Below are positions 48,453-59,119 of a stretch of DNA of 64,000 bases, piece after piece. The notes beneath the pieces are model-generated. The model saw only the letters and a program-made list of their open reading frames with translations, was not told the origin of the DNA and did no database searches. The DNA is from Pseudomonas abieticivorans (GTDB taxonomy: Bacteria > Pseudomonadota > Gammaproteobacteria > Pseudomonadales > Pseudomonadaceae), in contig NZ_CP094975.1 of NCBI RefSeq assembly GCF_023509015.1, positions 3,465,501 through 3,529,500 on the forward strand, written 5' to 3'. The position numbers and the translations under genes are program-made. The stretch's first letter is position 1; each line of letters begins with the position of its first letter.

Positions 48453-51314
48453 ATGCTCGAGCTCACTATAGAGCAGATATCCATGGGCCAGACTGCCGTG
48501 GATAAACCCGCTGCCCTGCAATTGCTCGCCGACAAACTGGTGGCCGATGGGTTGGTCGCCGAGGGCTACCTCAACGGGCTGCAAGCCCGGGAAGCTCAGG
48601 GCTCGACCTTCCTCGGCCAAGGCATTGCCATCCCCCACGGCACCCCCGACACCCGCGACCTGGTGTTCGCCACCGGTGTGCGCCTGCTGCAATTTCCCGA
48701 CGGCGTGGACTGGGGCGACGGCCAGATCGTGTACCTGGCCATCGGCATCGCGGCCAAGTCCGACGAGCATTTGCGCCTGCTGCAACTACTGACCCGCGCC
48801 CTGGGCGAAACTGACCTGGGCCAGGCCTTGCGCCGCGCGAGCAGCGCCGAGGCCTTGCTGAAACTGCTGCAAGGGGCGCCGCAAGAGCTGGCGCTGGATG
48901 CACAGATGATCGGCCTGGGGTTGCCTGCCGAAGACTTCGAAGAGCTGGTATGGCGTGGCGCGCGCCTGCTGCGTCAGGCCGAGTGCGTGAGCAACGGTTT
49001 TGCCGCCGTGCTGCAACAGGTTGAGGCGCTGCCTTTGGGTGATGGCCTGTGGTGGCTGCACAGCGAGCAAACTGTGAAAAAGCCGGGCCTGGCCTTTGTC
49101 ACCCCCGAGCGCCCGCTGCGCTATTTGGGCCAGCCGCTGAACGGGCTCTTCTGCCTGGCAAGCCTGGGTGAAGCTCACCAGAATTTGCTGGAGCGCCTGT
49201 GCGCCTTGCTGATTGAAGGTCGCGGCTGCGAACTGGGCCGCGCCACCACCACCCGTGCGGTGCTGGAAGTGCTGGGCGGCGAAGTGCCGGCCGACTGGCC
49301 CAGCGCGCGCATCGGCCTGGCCAACGCCCACGGGCTGCATGCGCGCCCGGCGAAGATCCTGGCGCAGTTGGCCAAAAGTTTTGAGGGTGAGGTGCGCTTG
49401 CGCATCGTCGACAGCGCGGAGCCGGCCATCTCGGCCAAAAGCCTGAGCAAATTGTTGAGCCTGGGCGCTCGCCGTGGGCAGATCCTGGAGTTTATCGCCG
49501 AGCCAGGCGTGGCCGCCGATGCGCTGCCAGCGCTGATCGCTGCGGTAGAAGAGGGCCTGGGTGAAGAAATCGAGCCGTTGCCGCCGGTGGCTGTCGTGGC
49601 CGAAGAGGTGCTGGTGATCGCTGCCAAGGTCGAGGCACCGCTGCCCGGCACGCAGATCCAAGGCATCGCCGCCGCCCCTGGCATCGCCATGGGCCCGGCG
49701 CACATTCAAGTGCTGCGCGACATCGACTACCCGCTGCGCGGCGAGTCGCCGGCCCATGAACGCGAGCGCTTGCAAACGGCACTGGCCGAGGTGCGTGTCG
49801 ACATCGAAGGGTTGATTGGGCGCAGCAAGTCCAAGGCGATCCGCGAGATTTTCGTCACCCACCAGGAGATGCTCGACGATCCCGAGTTGACCAACGAAGT
49901 TGCCAACCGCCTCAAGCAGGGCGATAGCGCGCAAGCAGCGTGGATGGCGGTGATCGAAGCTGCCGCCCGCCAACAAGAGTCGCTCAAGGACGCGCTGCTG
50001 GCCGAACGTGCCGCTGACCTGCGCGACATTGGCCGCCGCGTGCTGGCCCAACTGTGCGGCATCGAAACACCGCAAGCGCCCGACCAGCCCTACATTCTGG
50101 TAATGGACGAAGTCGGCCCGTCTGACGTCGCGCGTTTGGACCCGGCGCAAGTCGCCGGCATCCTGACCGCCCGTGGCGGCGCCACCGCCCACAGCGCCAT
50201 CGTCGCCCGCGCGCTGGGCATTCCTGCCGTGGTCGGTGCCGGTGAGGCCGTGTTGCTGTTGGCCTCCGGTTGCCCCCTGCTGCTCGACGGCCAGCGCGGC
50301 AGCCTGATCGTGGCGCCCACCGACGAGGTGCGCCAACGCGCCATCGAGGAGCGCGAAACCCGAGCCCAGCGCCAGGAGGCTGCCGCCGCGCGGCGCACCG
50401 AAACTGCCGTGACCCGCGATGGCCACGCCGTGGAAGTGTTCGCCAACATCGGCGAAAGCGCCGGCGTGAAAGCGGCGGTAGAACACGGCGCCGAAGGCGT
50501 CGGCCTGCTGCGCACCGAACTGATTTTCATGGCCCACTCCCAAGCGCCCGATGAAGCCGTGCAGGAAGCCGAGTACCGCCGCGTGCTCGACGGCCTGGCC
50601 GGCCGGCCGTTGGTGGTGCGCACCCTGGACGTGGGCGGTGACAAGCCGCTGCCTTACTGGCCGATCGCCAAGGAAGAAAACCCCTTCCTGGGCGTACGCG
50701 GCATTCGCCTGACCCTGCAACGCCCCGACGTGATGGAAGGCCAGTTGCGCGCCTTGCTGCGCGCCGCCGACAACCGCCCGCTGCGCATCATGTTCCCGAT
50801 GGTGGGCAGTGTCGAAGAGTGGCGCCAGGCCCGTGACATGACCGAGCGCCTGCGCCTGGAAATTCCCGTTGCCGACCTGCAACTGGGCATCATGATCGAA
50901 GTGCCGTCGGCCGCCTTGCTGGCGCCGGTGCTGGCCAAGGAAGTGGACTTTTTCAGTGTGGGCACCAACGACCTGACCCAGTACACCCTGGCCATCGACC
51001 GTGGCCACCCGACGCTGTCGGCCCAGGCCGACGGCCTGCACCCGGCCGTGCTGCAACTGATCGACATCACCGTGCGTGCCGCCCATGCCCATGGCAAGTG
51101 GGTGGGCATTTGTGGCGAGCTGGCGGCGGACCCGCTGGCGGTGCCGGTGCTGGTGGGCCTGGGTGTGGACGAGTTGAGCGTTTCGGCGCGCAGCATTCCC
51201 GAAGTCAAGGCCGGGGTGCGTGAACTCACCCTGGTAGAGGCACAACAGCTGGCGCAACAGGCGCTGGCACTGGGCAGCGCCAGCGAAGTGCGCGCCCTGG
51301 TGGAGAACCGTTAA
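48453..51314 (+). CDS. fruB: Fructose PTS multiphosphoryl transfer protein (EIIA-HPr-EI)
   Basis: 953 aa. Domain order: EIIA-Fru (residues 1-145, phospho-His62 in AIPHGTPD), a linker, HPr (about 285-370, phospho-His296 in ANAHGLHARPAK), then Enzyme I (about 400-953, phospho-His580 in GGATAHSAIVARALG). It passes phosphate from PEP to FruA and contains all soluble PTS steps, so fructose uptake does not need separate EI and HPr. First gene of fruBKA; its stop overlaps the fruK start by one base (TAATG). Confidence 0.96.
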   Translation: MLELTIEQISMGQTAVDKPAALQLLADKLVADGLVAEGYLNGLQAREAQGSTFLGQGIAIPHGTPDTRDLVFATGVRLLQFPDGVDWGDGQIVYLAIGIAAKSDEHLRLLQLLTRALGETDLGQALRRASSAEALLKLLQGAPQELALDAQMIGLGLPAEDFEELVWRGARLLRQAECVSNGFAAVLQQVEALPLGDGLWWLHSEQTVKKPGLAFVTPERPLRYLGQPLNGLFCLASLGEAHQNLLERLCALLIEGRGCELGRATTTRAVLEVLGGEVPADWPSARIGLANAHGLHARPAKILAQLAKSFEGEVRLRIVDSAEPAISAKSLSKLLSLGARRGQILEFIAEPGVAADALPALIAAVEEGLGEEIEPLPPVAVVAEEVLVIAAKVEAPLPGTQIQGIAAAPGIAMGPAHIQVLRDIDYPLRGESPAHERERLQTALAEVRVDIEGLIGRSKSKAIREIFVTHQEMLDDPELTNEVANRLKQGDSAQAAWMAVIEAAARQQESLKDALLAERAADLRDIGRRVLAQLCGIETPQAPDQPYILVMDEVGPSDVARLDPAQVAGILTARGGATAHSAIVARALGIPAVVGAGEAVLLLASGCPLLLDGQRGSLIVAPTDEVRQRAIEERETRAQRQEAAAARRTETAVTRDGHAVEVFANIGESAGVKAAVEHGAEGVGLLRTELIFMAHSQAPDEAVQEAEYRRVLDGLAGRPLVVRTLDVGGDKPLPYWPIAKEENPFLGVRGIRLTLQRPDVMEGQLRALLRAADNRPLRIMFPMVGSVEEWRQARDMTERLRLEIPVADLQLGIMIEVPSAALLAPVLAKEVDFFSVGTNDLTQYTLAIDRGHPTLSAQADGLHPAVLQLIDITVRAAHAHGKWVGICGELAADPLAVPVLVGLGVDELSVSARSIPEVKAGVRELTLVEAQQLAQQALALGSASEVRALVENR

Positions 51315-52255
51315 TGGCCAAGATCCTGACCCTGACCCTGAACCCGGCGCTGGACCTGACCGTGGAGCTCAATGCCTTGCTGCCAGGCGAGGTCAACCGC
51401 AGCCTGGCGATGCACAGCCATGCCGCTGGCAAGGGCCTGAACGTGGCGCAGGTGCTGGCTGACCTGGGCCATGAGCTGACCGTGGGTGGTTTTCTGGGCA
51501 GCGCCAATGCGTTGCCCTTTGACGAGTTGTTCAAGGCGCGCGGCTTTACCGATGCGTTTATTCGCGTGCCCGGCGAAACCCGCAGCAACATCAAGCTGGC
51601 CGAAGCCGGCGGGCGCATCACCGATCTGAACGGCCCGGGCCCGCACGTCGACGATGAAGCCCAGCAGCAATTGCTCACCCTGCTCGAAACTGTCGCCCCC
51701 GGTCACGACGCCGTGGTGGTGGCCGGCAGTTTGCCCCGTGGCGTGAGTGCGCAGTGGTTGCAAGCTTTGCTCGAACGCCTGGTGGCGATGGGCTTGAAAG
51801 TGGCTCTGGACACCAGCGGTGCCGCCTTGCGCGCAGGCCTGGCCACGCAACCCTGGCTGATCAAACCCAACACCGACGAGTTGGCCGAGGTGCTCGGCAG
51901 CCCGGTCGAGTCGCCGGCTGAGCAATGGGCCGTGGCCCAGCGGCTGCATGCCCGGGGCATCCAGAACGTGGTGGTGTCGCAAGGGGTCAAGGGCGTGAGC
52001 TGGTTTGGCGCAGCCCCCGACTTGCACGCCATGCCGCCGATGGTCGACGTCGCCAGCACCGTGGGTGCCGGTGACTCGCTGCTGGCCGGCATGGTGCACG
52101 GCTTGCTCAGCAACCACACACCCGAACAGACCCTGCGCACCGCCACGGCGATTGCCGCCATGGCGGTCACCCAGATCGGCTTTGGCATTAACGACACGGA
52201 CCACCTGGCGCGGCTGGAAAGCGGCGTCTGCGTTCGCGCACTGACAGAACAATAA
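51314..52255 (+). CDS. fruK: 1-phosphofructokinase
   Basis: 313 aa, PfkB family. An N-terminal glycine-rich substrate segment (HAAGKGLNVAQVLADLG) and the C-terminal ATP/anion-hole motif with the catalytic Asp (VGAGDSLLAGMVHG) are both present. It phosphorylates fructose-1-phosphate to fructose-1,6-bisphosphate, and so removes the FruR inducer. Middle gene of the operon, 11 bp before fruA. Confidence 0.96.
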   Translation: MAKILTLTLNPALDLTVELNALLPGEVNRSLAMHSHAAGKGLNVAQVLADLGHELTVGGFLGSANALPFDELFKARGFTDAFIRVPGETRSNIKLAEAGGRITDLNGPGPHVDDEAQQQLLTLLETVAPGHDAVVVAGSLPRGVSAQWLQALLERLVAMGLKVALDTSGAALRAGLATQPWLIKPNTDELAEVLGSPVESPAEQWAVAQRLHARGIQNVVVSQGVKGVSWFGAAPDLHAMPPMVDVASTVGAGDSLLAGMVHGLLSNHTPEQTLRTATAIAAMAVTQIGFGINDTDHLARLESGVCVRALTEQ

Positions 52256-52266
52256 GAGGGGTTGCA

Positions 52267-54006
52267 ATGAAACTTGCCATCATCACGGCTTGCCCCAGCG
52301 GCAAGGTTTCCAGTGTGCTCAGTGCGCGCCTGCTCGACGCCGTGGCCCAGCGCCAAGGCTGGAGCACCAGCGTTGAAGTGCACGACCCGGCCCAGCCGGA
52401 AAAACGCCTGTCCCAGGCCATCATCGACGCGGCCGACTGGGTACTGGTGGTGAACACCGGCGCCCTGGACCTGAGCCGCTTCGCCGGCAAGCGTCTGTAC
52501 CAGAGCACCCCGGCCTACGCCCTGCAAGACACGGATGCCTTCCTGCGCATGGCCGCCGACCAGGCCACGCCCTACCAGGCGCCGGCACAAGCGGCAGTTG
52601 CACCCGCCGTCGAGCGTGCTCCACGGTTGGTGGCGATCACCGCCTGCCCAACCGGCGTGGCGCACACCTTTATGGCCGCCGAGGCCCTGCAAACCGCCGC
52701 CAAGCAATTGGGCTATGAGTTGCAGGTGGAAACCCAAGGCTCGGTCGGCGCGCGCAACCCGTTGAGCGCCGCCACCATCAGCGACGCCGATGTGGTGCTG
52801 CTGGCCTGCGACATCGAAGTGGCCACCGAGCGCTTCGCCGGCAAGCGCATCTTCCGTTGCGGCACCGGCATTGCCTTGAAGCAGGCGCAAGCCACGCTGA
52901 AAAAAGCCCTGGCCGAAGCCAAGGAAGAAAGCGCCTCCAACGCTAGCGGCTCGGCCCCGGCCAAGCAGGAAAAAACCGGCGTCTACAAACACCTGCTCAC
53001 CGGCGTGTCGTTCATGCTGCCGATGGTGGTGGCGGGCGGCTTGATGATCGCGCTGTCGTTCGTGTTCGGCATTACCGCGTTCAAGGAGCCGGGCACCCTG
53101 GCCGCCGCCTTGATGCAGATCGGCGGCGAAACCGCCTTCAAACTGATGGTGCCGTTGCTGGCCGGTTACATCGCCTACTCCATCGCCGACCGCCCGGGCC
53201 TGGCGCCGGGGATGATCGGTGGCTTGCTGGCAAGCACCCTGGGCGCAGGTTTTATCGGTGGCATCGTCGCAGGCTTCATCGCCGGCTACGCGGCCAAGGC
53301 GATCAACCGCTACGCACGCCTGCCGGCCAGCCTTGAGGCCTTGAAGCCGATCCTGATCATCCCGCTGTTCGCCAGCCTGTTCACGGGCCTGGTGATGATC
53401 TACGTGGTGGGCAAGCCGGTGGCTGGCATGCTCGAGGCGCTGACGCACTTCCTCGACAGCATGGGCACCACCAACGCCTTGCTGCTGGGCGTGCTGCTGG
53501 GCGGCATGATGTGCGTCGACCTGGGCGGGCCGATCAACAAGGCCGCCTACGCGTTCTCGGTGGGCCTGCTGGCCTCCAACAGCTACGCACCCATGGCCGC
53601 TACCATGGCCGCGGGCATGGTGCCGCCGATCGGCCTGGGCATCGCCACCTTTTTGGCCCGCCACAAGTTTGCCCAAAGCGAACGTGAAGCGGGCAAGGCA
53701 GCGCTGGTGCTGGGGCTGTGCTTTATCTCCGAAGGGGCGATTCCCTTTGCCGCCAAAGACCCGTTGCGGGTAATCCCGTCGAGCATCGCCGGTGGTGCAT
53801 TGACCGGTGCGCTGTCGATGTACTTCGGCTGCAAGCTGATGGCGCCGCACGGTGGCTTGTTCGTGATGCTGATACCGAATGCGATCAACCATGCGCTGCT
53901 GTATTTGCTGGCGATCGTGGCGGGTTCGTTGCTGACGGCGGTGGTGTATTCGGTGGTCAAGCGGCCGGAGATGGTGGAGTTGGCGGTGGAGCCGGTTAAG
54001 GCTTGA
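52267..54006 (+). CDS. fruA: Fructose PTS permease (EIIB'-EIIB-EIIC)
   Basis: 579 aa. A degenerate EIIB' (residues 1-100, with TACPSGKVSS) is followed by a functional EIIB with the phospho-Cys in ITACPTGVAHTFMAAEAL (about residue 127), then a polytopic EIIC-Fru domain (about 240-575). It imports fructose and releases fructose-1-phosphate. Full length, last gene of fruBKA, followed by a palindromic repeat. Confidence 0.96.
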   Translation: MKLAIITACPSGKVSSVLSARLLDAVAQRQGWSTSVEVHDPAQPEKRLSQAIIDAADWVLVVNTGALDLSRFAGKRLYQSTPAYALQDTDAFLRMAADQATPYQAPAQAAVAPAVERAPRLVAITACPTGVAHTFMAAEALQTAAKQLGYELQVETQGSVGARNPLSAATISDADVVLLACDIEVATERFAGKRIFRCGTGIALKQAQATLKKALAEAKEESASNASGSAPAKQEKTGVYKHLLTGVSFMLPMVVAGGLMIALSFVFGITAFKEPGTLAAALMQIGGETAFKLMVPLLAGYIAYSIADRPGLAPGMIGGLLASTLGAGFIGGIVAGFIAGYAAKAINRYARLPASLEALKPILIIPLFASLFTGLVMIYVVGKPVAGMLEALTHFLDSMGTTNALLLGVLLGGMMCVDLGGPINKAAYAFSVGLLASNSYAPMAATMAAGMVPPIGLGIATFLARHKFAQSEREAGKAALVLGLCFISEGAIPFAAKDPLRVIPSSIAGGALTGALSMYFGCKLMAPHGGLFVMLIPNAINHALLYLLAIVAGSLLTAVVYSVVKRPEMVELAVEPVKA

Positions 54007-54012
54007 GGGCCC

Positions 54013-54058
54013 CTTCGCGGATAAATCCGCTCCTACAGGAGCGGATTTACCCGCGAAG
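54013..54058. repeat. REPIN-like palindromic doublet 6 (compact)
   Basis: TTCGCGGATAAATCCGCTCC-TACA-GGAGCGGATTTACCCGCGAA: two palindromes back to back with a four-base spacer. It could fold into one long hairpin and act at the 3' end of the fruBKA mRNA. Confidence 0.85.
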
Positions 54059-54081
54059 CTACCGACACGTAGCGTGAGTGG

Positions 54082-56469
54082 TCAGTAAACGTCGCGTCGA
54101 TACCGCCCCAGCTCCACCAACTGCTCCACCCCCTCAACCCCAAGCACCTCGCGCAACACCTGATCCACCCCTGCCGCCATCCCTTGCAGGCTGCCACACA
54201 CGTAGATCACCGCACCGTCATCAACCCAGGCACGCAGTTCATCCGCTGCTTCACGCAGCTTGTCCTGCACATAGACCTTTTCGGCCTGGTCCCGCGAGAA
54301 CGCCAGATCAAGCCGGGCTAAGCCCGCCCCCAGCAACTCATCACGCAGGTAGAAATCGTGGGCCTGGTTGCGTTCGCCAAACACCAGCCAATTGCGCGAA
54401 TACCCCGCCGCGATACGCGCCTGGAGCAAGCTGCGCAGCCCGGCAAGGCCTGTGCCGTTGCCGATCAGAATCACCGGTGCATCATCGGCTGGCTGATGAA
54501 AGCCGCTGTTACGCCGCAGGTGCAGGCTGATGGCCGAGCCCAAGGGCGCGTGCTCTGTCAGCCAGCCAGAGCCCAGGCCCAGGCTGCCGTCGGGGTGGCG
54601 CTCCTGGCGCACGATCAGTTCCAGCACGCCGTGGCTTGCGATGGAGGCGATCGAGTATTCGCGCGGCTGGGTGTCCAGCGGCACGTCGGTGCTCAAGCGC
54701 GGTTTAACCTCGATCAGGTCGCCCGCTTCCCATTGGCGTGCCGAAGGTGGAGTAAGGCCCAACAGGTACACCGGCGAGCCTGCGCTGTCGGGGTTCAGCA
54801 GTTCGCGCTGGCTCAGCGTCCAGTCTTCGAACAGTGGCGCTTGCCAGGTCACGGTGGGTTGCGCGCCGGTGAGTCTGCCCAGTTGCGCCTGCCAGTGTTG
54901 CAGGCCGTGCGGGTCTGCACTGTCGACTTCGACGGGGGCGAACGCGCTGCGCGCGCCACGGGTGCCAAGCCAATGGTGCAGGCGCCGGGCAAAGCCGCAG
55001 AACTGCGGGTACTGGCGGTCGCCCAGGGCCAGCAGGGCATAGTTCAGGTGGTCCAGCACCCACGGCTGGCCGAGCACCTTGCGCTCGAAACCACGGGCGC
55101 TGTCGGGGGCCTGGCCGTCGCCGAAGGTGCTGATCACAAACAGCGCGTTGCTGGTTTTATGCAGGTCGGCCTGGGTCAGGCTGGCCAGTGATTGCACGCG
55201 CACCGGCACACCCGCGGCCTGCAATTGGCCGGCGCTTTGCCAGGCCAGTTGTTCGGCAAAACCGCTTTGGCTGGCAAAGCCGATCAGCCACGATGCCGGG
55301 TGCGCGGCGGGGTTGTTCAGGCCTTGGCGGGCCAGGCGTACTTGGCGCTTTTTGCGGCGGCGGTCCAGGTACAGCAGCCAGCCGGTGACGAAGAACAGCG
55401 GCATGGTCAGCGCGGCCAGGGTGACCACGATGCGCCCGATCAAGCCGAAGTAGCTGCCCACGTGCAACGCGTAGTTACTGGTGAGCAGTTGCGCCGACAG
55501 GCTTTTGTCGGCGTAGCGCTCAACGTTGCTGACCTTGCCGGTGGCCGGGTCCAGGTTGATCATGTTCAGCGCGCGGTCGTGGGGCGAGGTGCTCAGCAGG
55601 TAGAACACCGTGGCAGGCATGTTGCCGGCCGGTGGCAGGCGCAGGTTGTAGGCGTTCAGCTCAGGCCCTGCGGCTTTCTGGATACTGGCCCAGACCGCAT
55701 CGTAGTCCACCACCAGCGGGGGCTGGTCTTTGGCGACTTCGGGTGGGCCGCGACGGCCACGGCCTTCGCCACCTTTGCGCTCCTGGCCGGCGGCGGGCTT
55801 GTCACCCAGCAGTTGGGTCAGGCCGTTGCGGGTCCAGTCGTAAGACCAGTAAAGGCCCGTGGTGGCCAGCAGCAGGTACACCACCATGCACCAGGTGCCG
55901 AACACGGCGTGCAGGTCCCAGTTGAAGCTGCGGCCCTTTTTGGCCCAGTCCAGGGTCAGCCACACGCGCCAGTTCAGCGGTTTGCGCGGCCAGCGCAGGT
56001 ACAGCCCGGTCAGGCAGAAAAACACCAGGATCAGGGTGCAGGCGCCGGTGATCTGCTTGCCGACTTCACCCATGGCCAGCCAGCGGTGCAGGTTGAGCAC
56101 CAGGCCGAAGAAATCCTGGCCGTTGACGTCGCCGGTCAGCTCGCCGGTGTACGGGTCGAAATAGCGCATGGGCCCGCGGCGTTCGCCCGGGGGCGGGGCG
56201 TAGAACACCCGCGCGGCGTTGTCGCTTTGGGTCTCGACCCACAGCATGGTGACCTTCTCGCCTTGCGCGGCCTCCAGTTTTTGCGTCAGTACGCTGGGCG
56301 CCAATGCGCCGCTGTCCAGCACTTGGACCTTGAGCGAGTCGGGGTTGAGCGCGCGCAGGATTTCATCCTGGAACGATACCATGGCACCGGTAATGCCCAT
56401 GAATGCCAGCACCAGCCCGGCGGTGATGCCAAAAAACCAATGCAGTTGAAACAGTGTTTTCTTCAACAC
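54082..56469 (-). CDS. PepSY-TM / flavodoxin / ferredoxin-NADP-reductase fusion (PiuB-like iron reductase)
   Basis: About 795 aa. The N-terminal PepSY_TM region has four hydrophobic segments and haem-type His residues ([49 protein letters not shown]). A flavodoxin domain follows ([32 protein letters not shown]), then an FNR-type reductase ([36 protein letters not shown]). This is a complete membrane electron pathway from NADPH, of the kind proposed to reduce ferric siderophores. It is downstream of the piuA-like receptor gene. The start GTG 56469 is likely but uncertain; an ATG 54 bases upstream is open. Confidence 0.85.
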   Translation of the reverse strand: MLKKTLFQLHWFFGITAGLVLAFMGITGAMVSFQDEILRALNPDSLKVQVLDSGALAPSVLTQKLEAAQGEKVTMLWVETQSDNAARVFYAPPPGERRGPMRYFDPYTGELTGDVNGQDFFGLVLNLHRWLAMGEVGKQITGACTLILVFFCLTGLYLRWPRKPLNWRVWLTLDWAKKGRSFNWDLHAVFGTWCMVVYLLLATTGLYWSYDWTRNGLTQLLGDKPAAGQERKGGEGRGRRGPPEVAKDQPPLVVDYDAVWASIQKAAGPELNAYNLRLPPAGNMPATVFYLLSTSPHDRALNMINLDPATGKVSNVERYADKSLSAQLLTSNYALHVGSYFGLIGRIVVTLAALTMPLFFVTGWLLYLDRRRKKRQVRLARQGLNNPAAHPASWLIGFASQSGFAEQLAWQSAGQLQAAGVPVRVQSLASLTQADLHKTSNALFVISTFGDGQAPDSARGFERKVLGQPWVLDHLNYALLALGDRQYPQFCGFARRLHHWLGTRGARSAFAPVEVDSADPHGLQHWQAQLGRLTGAQPTVTWQAPLFEDWTLSQRELLNPDSAGSPVYLLGLTPPSARQWEAGDLIEVKPRLSTDVPLDTQPREYSIASIASHGVLELIVRQERHPDGSLGLGSGWLTEHAPLGSAISLHLRRNSGFHQPADDAPVILIGNGTGLAGLRSLLQARIAAGYSRNWLVFGERNQAHDFYLRDELLGAGLARLDLAFSRDQAEKVYVQDKLREAADELRAWVDDGAVIYVCGSLQGMAAGVDQVLREVLGVEGVEQLVELGRYRRDVY

Positions 56470-56549
56470 TTCAAGCCACCATGCCCTGCAGAAAAAGAGA
56501 CCGCGGCGCGCATTATGCCGCATTTATTGCGAATGCATCTCAACCACGA

Positions 56550-56584
56550 AAAAGCCCCGCTCACCGAAATGGGCGGGGCTTTTC
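56550..56584 (-). terminator. Rho-independent terminator downstream of the TonB receptor gene
   Basis: Stem GCCCCGC/GCGGGGC flanked by A- and T-runs, between the receptor stop (56596) and the reductase gene. Transcription of the downstream gene therefore probably has its own promoter or relies on read-through. Confidence 0.8.
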
Positions 56585-56595
56585 ACCAACCTCAC

Positions 56596-58911
56596 TTAAA
56601 AGTGGAAGTTGGTGCTGAACAACACGGTGCGGCCGGCGGCCTGGTTGGCGAAGTGCGCGGCGTAAGCCTTGTCGTAGTAGACCTTGTCGGTCAGGTTTTG
56701 CACGTTGACCTGGAAGTCGACGTTCTTGTTCAGCTTGTAGCTGGCCATGGCGTCGTAGCGGGTGTAGGACGGTACGTACACGGTATTGGCCGTGTCGCCA
56801 TACACTTCGCCGACGTAGAAGGCACCGCCACCGATGGTGACTTTTGGCATCAACTCGTAGGTGGTCCAGATGCTGGCGCTGTTTTTAGGCACGTTAGGCA
56901 TCTCGTTGCCTTTCTGCGAAACGGCACCCACGGTGACTGCGCCGTTGCGGCCGACCAGGCCTGGGTCTACCAGCTCGCTTTTCAGGTAGCTGTAGTTGGC
57001 GAACAACTGCCATTTTTCGGTGATCTTGCCGCTGGCCGACAGCTCGACGCCATCCACGCGGGACTCGCCGGCGTTGGTGTAGGTGTTGCTGGAGGTCAGC
57101 ACGCGGGTGTTGGTTTTCTCGGTGCGGAAGATCGCGCCGGTCAACGACAGGCGGTCGTGGAACAGGTCCCACTTGGTGCCTACTTCGTAGTTCTTGGTGG
57201 TTTCTGGCTCAAGGTCGCTGGCCAAAGTGCTGTTGCCGGCGGTCAGCGGGTTGCCGTCGCTGCCTTCGTTGAGCATGGCGCCTGGCGGGGTGGCCGAGGT
57301 GGCGAACGAGGTGTAGATGCTGCCGTTTTCGGTAGGCTTGAACACCACGCCTGCCTGCCAGGTCCAGAAGTTGCTGTCGTTCTTGGTCTTGCCGGTGGTG
57401 GTGTTGTTGGCCTTGGTGTCGAAGCTGTCGTAGCGCGCACCCAGGTTCAGCAGCCATTGCGGGTCCAGTTCGATGGTGTCGAAGGCGTAGATGGCGCGGG
57501 TGTCGGCGGTGGTCTTGGTGCCCGCGTAGTTGCGGCTGATGGTGCCGGTGTAGGCGTCGTTCGGGTTAGGGTCGCTCAACGAGGTGCAGGTACCGCCGTT
57601 GCTTTCACCCACCTGGCAGCCAGCACCGCCTGGCGAGGTAGCGCCGGGGTTGCTGTTGGCCGGGTTGGCAAAGGTGTAGCCGGTGACCTTGCTCTCTTCA
57701 CGGGTAATTTCGATACCGGTGGAGTAGTTGTTCTTGAAGCCTGCCAGGTTGAACTCGCCAAACAGATCGGTCTGGTTGGTGGTGGTTTCGGTGGTGCTGA
57801 CACGGGCGTTGGCACGGCGCCACACAGTACCGAAGCGGTTCACGTTGTGCTGGCTGTCGTCCGGTTGGGTGAGGATGTAGTCCTGGCCGCTGCTGCCGTG
57901 GCGCAGGGTGTTCTTCACGGTCATGGTGTCGTTTAGATCGTGTTCGAAACTGATGGTGCTGATGTCGGCGCGGGTCTTGCGGAAGTCACGGTCTTTGAGG
58001 CCGTAGAAGTTGTTGCTGTCGCCGCCATCGGTGGGCTTGTCGTGCACGTGCACGGCGGTGGCCGAGTTGGAGCCGTAGCCGTACGGAATGCCCGAGTCCG
58101 GCAGGTCGTTGCTTTCCATGTGGTAGTAGCTGAAGTTGACGCGGGTGGGTGTGCCCAGGCCAAAGGTCAGCGACGGTGCCACGCCCCAGCGGTCGTAGTT
58201 GATCGAGTCGCGGCCGCTGACGTTCTGCTCGTGGCTCATCAGGTTCAGGCGGAACGCCGCGGTGTCGAGGAACTTGCGGTTCACGTCCAGGGTGTAGCGG
58301 CGGGTCTGGTCGGAGCCGTAGGTGAAGCCGGCATCCAGGAAGTCGTTTTCCTTGGGCTGCTTGCTCACCAGGTTCAGGCTGCCGCCGGCGGCGCCACGGC
58401 CACCAAAGGTGGAGTTGGGGCCTTTGCTGACTTCGATCGATTCGATGTCGAAGATCTCGCGGGTTTGCGCGCCGGTGTCACGCACGCCGTCCAGGTAGGT
58501 GTCGCCCTGGGCGTCGAAGCCACGGATGATCGGGCGGTCGCCCTGGGGGTTGCCGCCTTCGCCGGCACCAAAGGTGATGCCCGAGACCGTGCGCAGCGCG
58601 TCCTGCAGGTTGGTGGCGTTGGTGTCTTTCAACACTTGCTGCGGGATCACGGTGACCGAGCGCGGGGTGTCCACCAGTGGCGCGGTGTACTTGGGTGACG
58701 AGGCCTTTTGCACCTGGTAGGACTGGGCCTCCTGGGCTTCACCGGTAATGCTGGTGGCGTCCAGGGCAATCGACTTGCCGGTGGTTTTCGCGTCGGTGTC
58801 TTCAGCGGCGTGGGCCAACTGCACGGCGGAAGTCGCCGTCAGCGCCATGCCGATGGCAGAGGCAAGTAAGCGAGGTGAACTGACCGGGACTTGCACGTGT
58901 TGACGCGACAT
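56596..58911 (-). CDS. piuA: TonB-dependent catecholate siderophore receptor (PiuA/Fiu-like)
   Basis: 771 aa. The start ATG 58911 (MSRQHVQVPVSSPRLLASAI) has an AAGG site, followed by a signal peptide ending VQLAHA, a plug domain (PLVDTPRSVTVIPQQVLKDT, GFDAQGDTYLDGVRD) and a 22-strand barrel ending in aromatic VLFSTNFHF. No N-terminal signalling domain. Paired divergently with the PiuC-type hydroxylase gene as in P. aeruginosa piuA-piuC. A Fur-like site is upstream at 58977. The ligand is expected to be a catecholate siderophore or xenosiderophore. Confidence 0.92.
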   Translation of the reverse strand: MSRQHVQVPVSSPRLLASAIGMALTATSAVQLAHAAEDTDAKTTGKSIALDATSITGEAQEAQSYQVQKASSPKYTAPLVDTPRSVTVIPQQVLKDTNATNLQDALRTVSGITFGAGEGGNPQGDRPIIRGFDAQGDTYLDGVRDTGAQTREIFDIESIEVSKGPNSTFGGRGAAGGSLNLVSKQPKENDFLDAGFTYGSDQTRRYTLDVNRKFLDTAAFRLNLMSHEQNVSGRDSINYDRWGVAPSLTFGLGTPTRVNFSYYHMESNDLPDSGIPYGYGSNSATAVHVHDKPTDGGDSNNFYGLKDRDFRKTRADISTISFEHDLNDTMTVKNTLRHGSSGQDYILTQPDDSQHNVNRFGTVWRRANARVSTTETTTNQTDLFGEFNLAGFKNNYSTGIEITREESKVTGYTFANPANSNPGATSPGGAGCQVGESNGGTCTSLSDPNPNDAYTGTISRNYAGTKTTADTRAIYAFDTIELDPQWLLNLGARYDSFDTKANNTTTGKTKNDSNFWTWQAGVVFKPTENGSIYTSFATSATPPGAMLNEGSDGNPLTAGNSTLASDLEPETTKNYEVGTKWDLFHDRLSLTGAIFRTEKTNTRVLTSSNTYTNAGESRVDGVELSASGKITEKWQLFANYSYLKSELVDPGLVGRNGAVTVGAVSQKGNEMPNVPKNSASIWTTYELMPKVTIGGGAFYVGEVYGDTANTVYVPSYTRYDAMASYKLNKNVDFQVNVQNLTDKVYYDKAYAAHFANQAAGRTVLFSTNFHF

Positions 58912-58976
58912 ATTTTTAGCCTTCCCCAAGGTAACGAGGCGGCGGAATATATTGTAAACACGTATTTGTATCAATT

Positions 58977-58995
58977 GAGACAGATTACTATTCGC
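58977..58995 (-). promoter_or_regulatory. Candidate Fur box for the receptor gene
   Basis: Minus strand GCGAATAGTAATCTGTCTC, 12 of 19 matches to the Fur consensus GATAATGATAATCATTATC, 66 bp upstream of the receptor ATG. Confidence 0.5.
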
Positions 58996-59072
58996 ACTGA
59001 ATTTACATTCTTTACACATTTGCGTTACGGTTTCTGACGATTCGTTCGTCCGGGCGGTTGTACACAGTCAAT

Positions 59073-59091
59073 GGGAATCAATATCATCGAC
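59073..59091 (+). promoter_or_regulatory. Candidate Fur box for the hydroxylase gene
   Basis: GGGAATCAATATCATCGAC, 11 of 19 matches to the Fur consensus, 28 bp upstream of the PiuC start. Together with the site at 58977 it suggests iron repression of both divergent genes. Confidence 0.45.
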
Positions 59092-59119
59092 ATCCCGTTC
59101 GCTCTCTGGTGCCTTGGCC

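Noticed and set aside
55192..57936. 914-codon open frame on the plus strand opposite the iron reductase and TonB receptor
   Set aside because: Both minus-strand genes are clear family members with complete domains; the plus frame translates to Val/Ala/Gly/Gln-rich sequence without motifs and is a composition effect.
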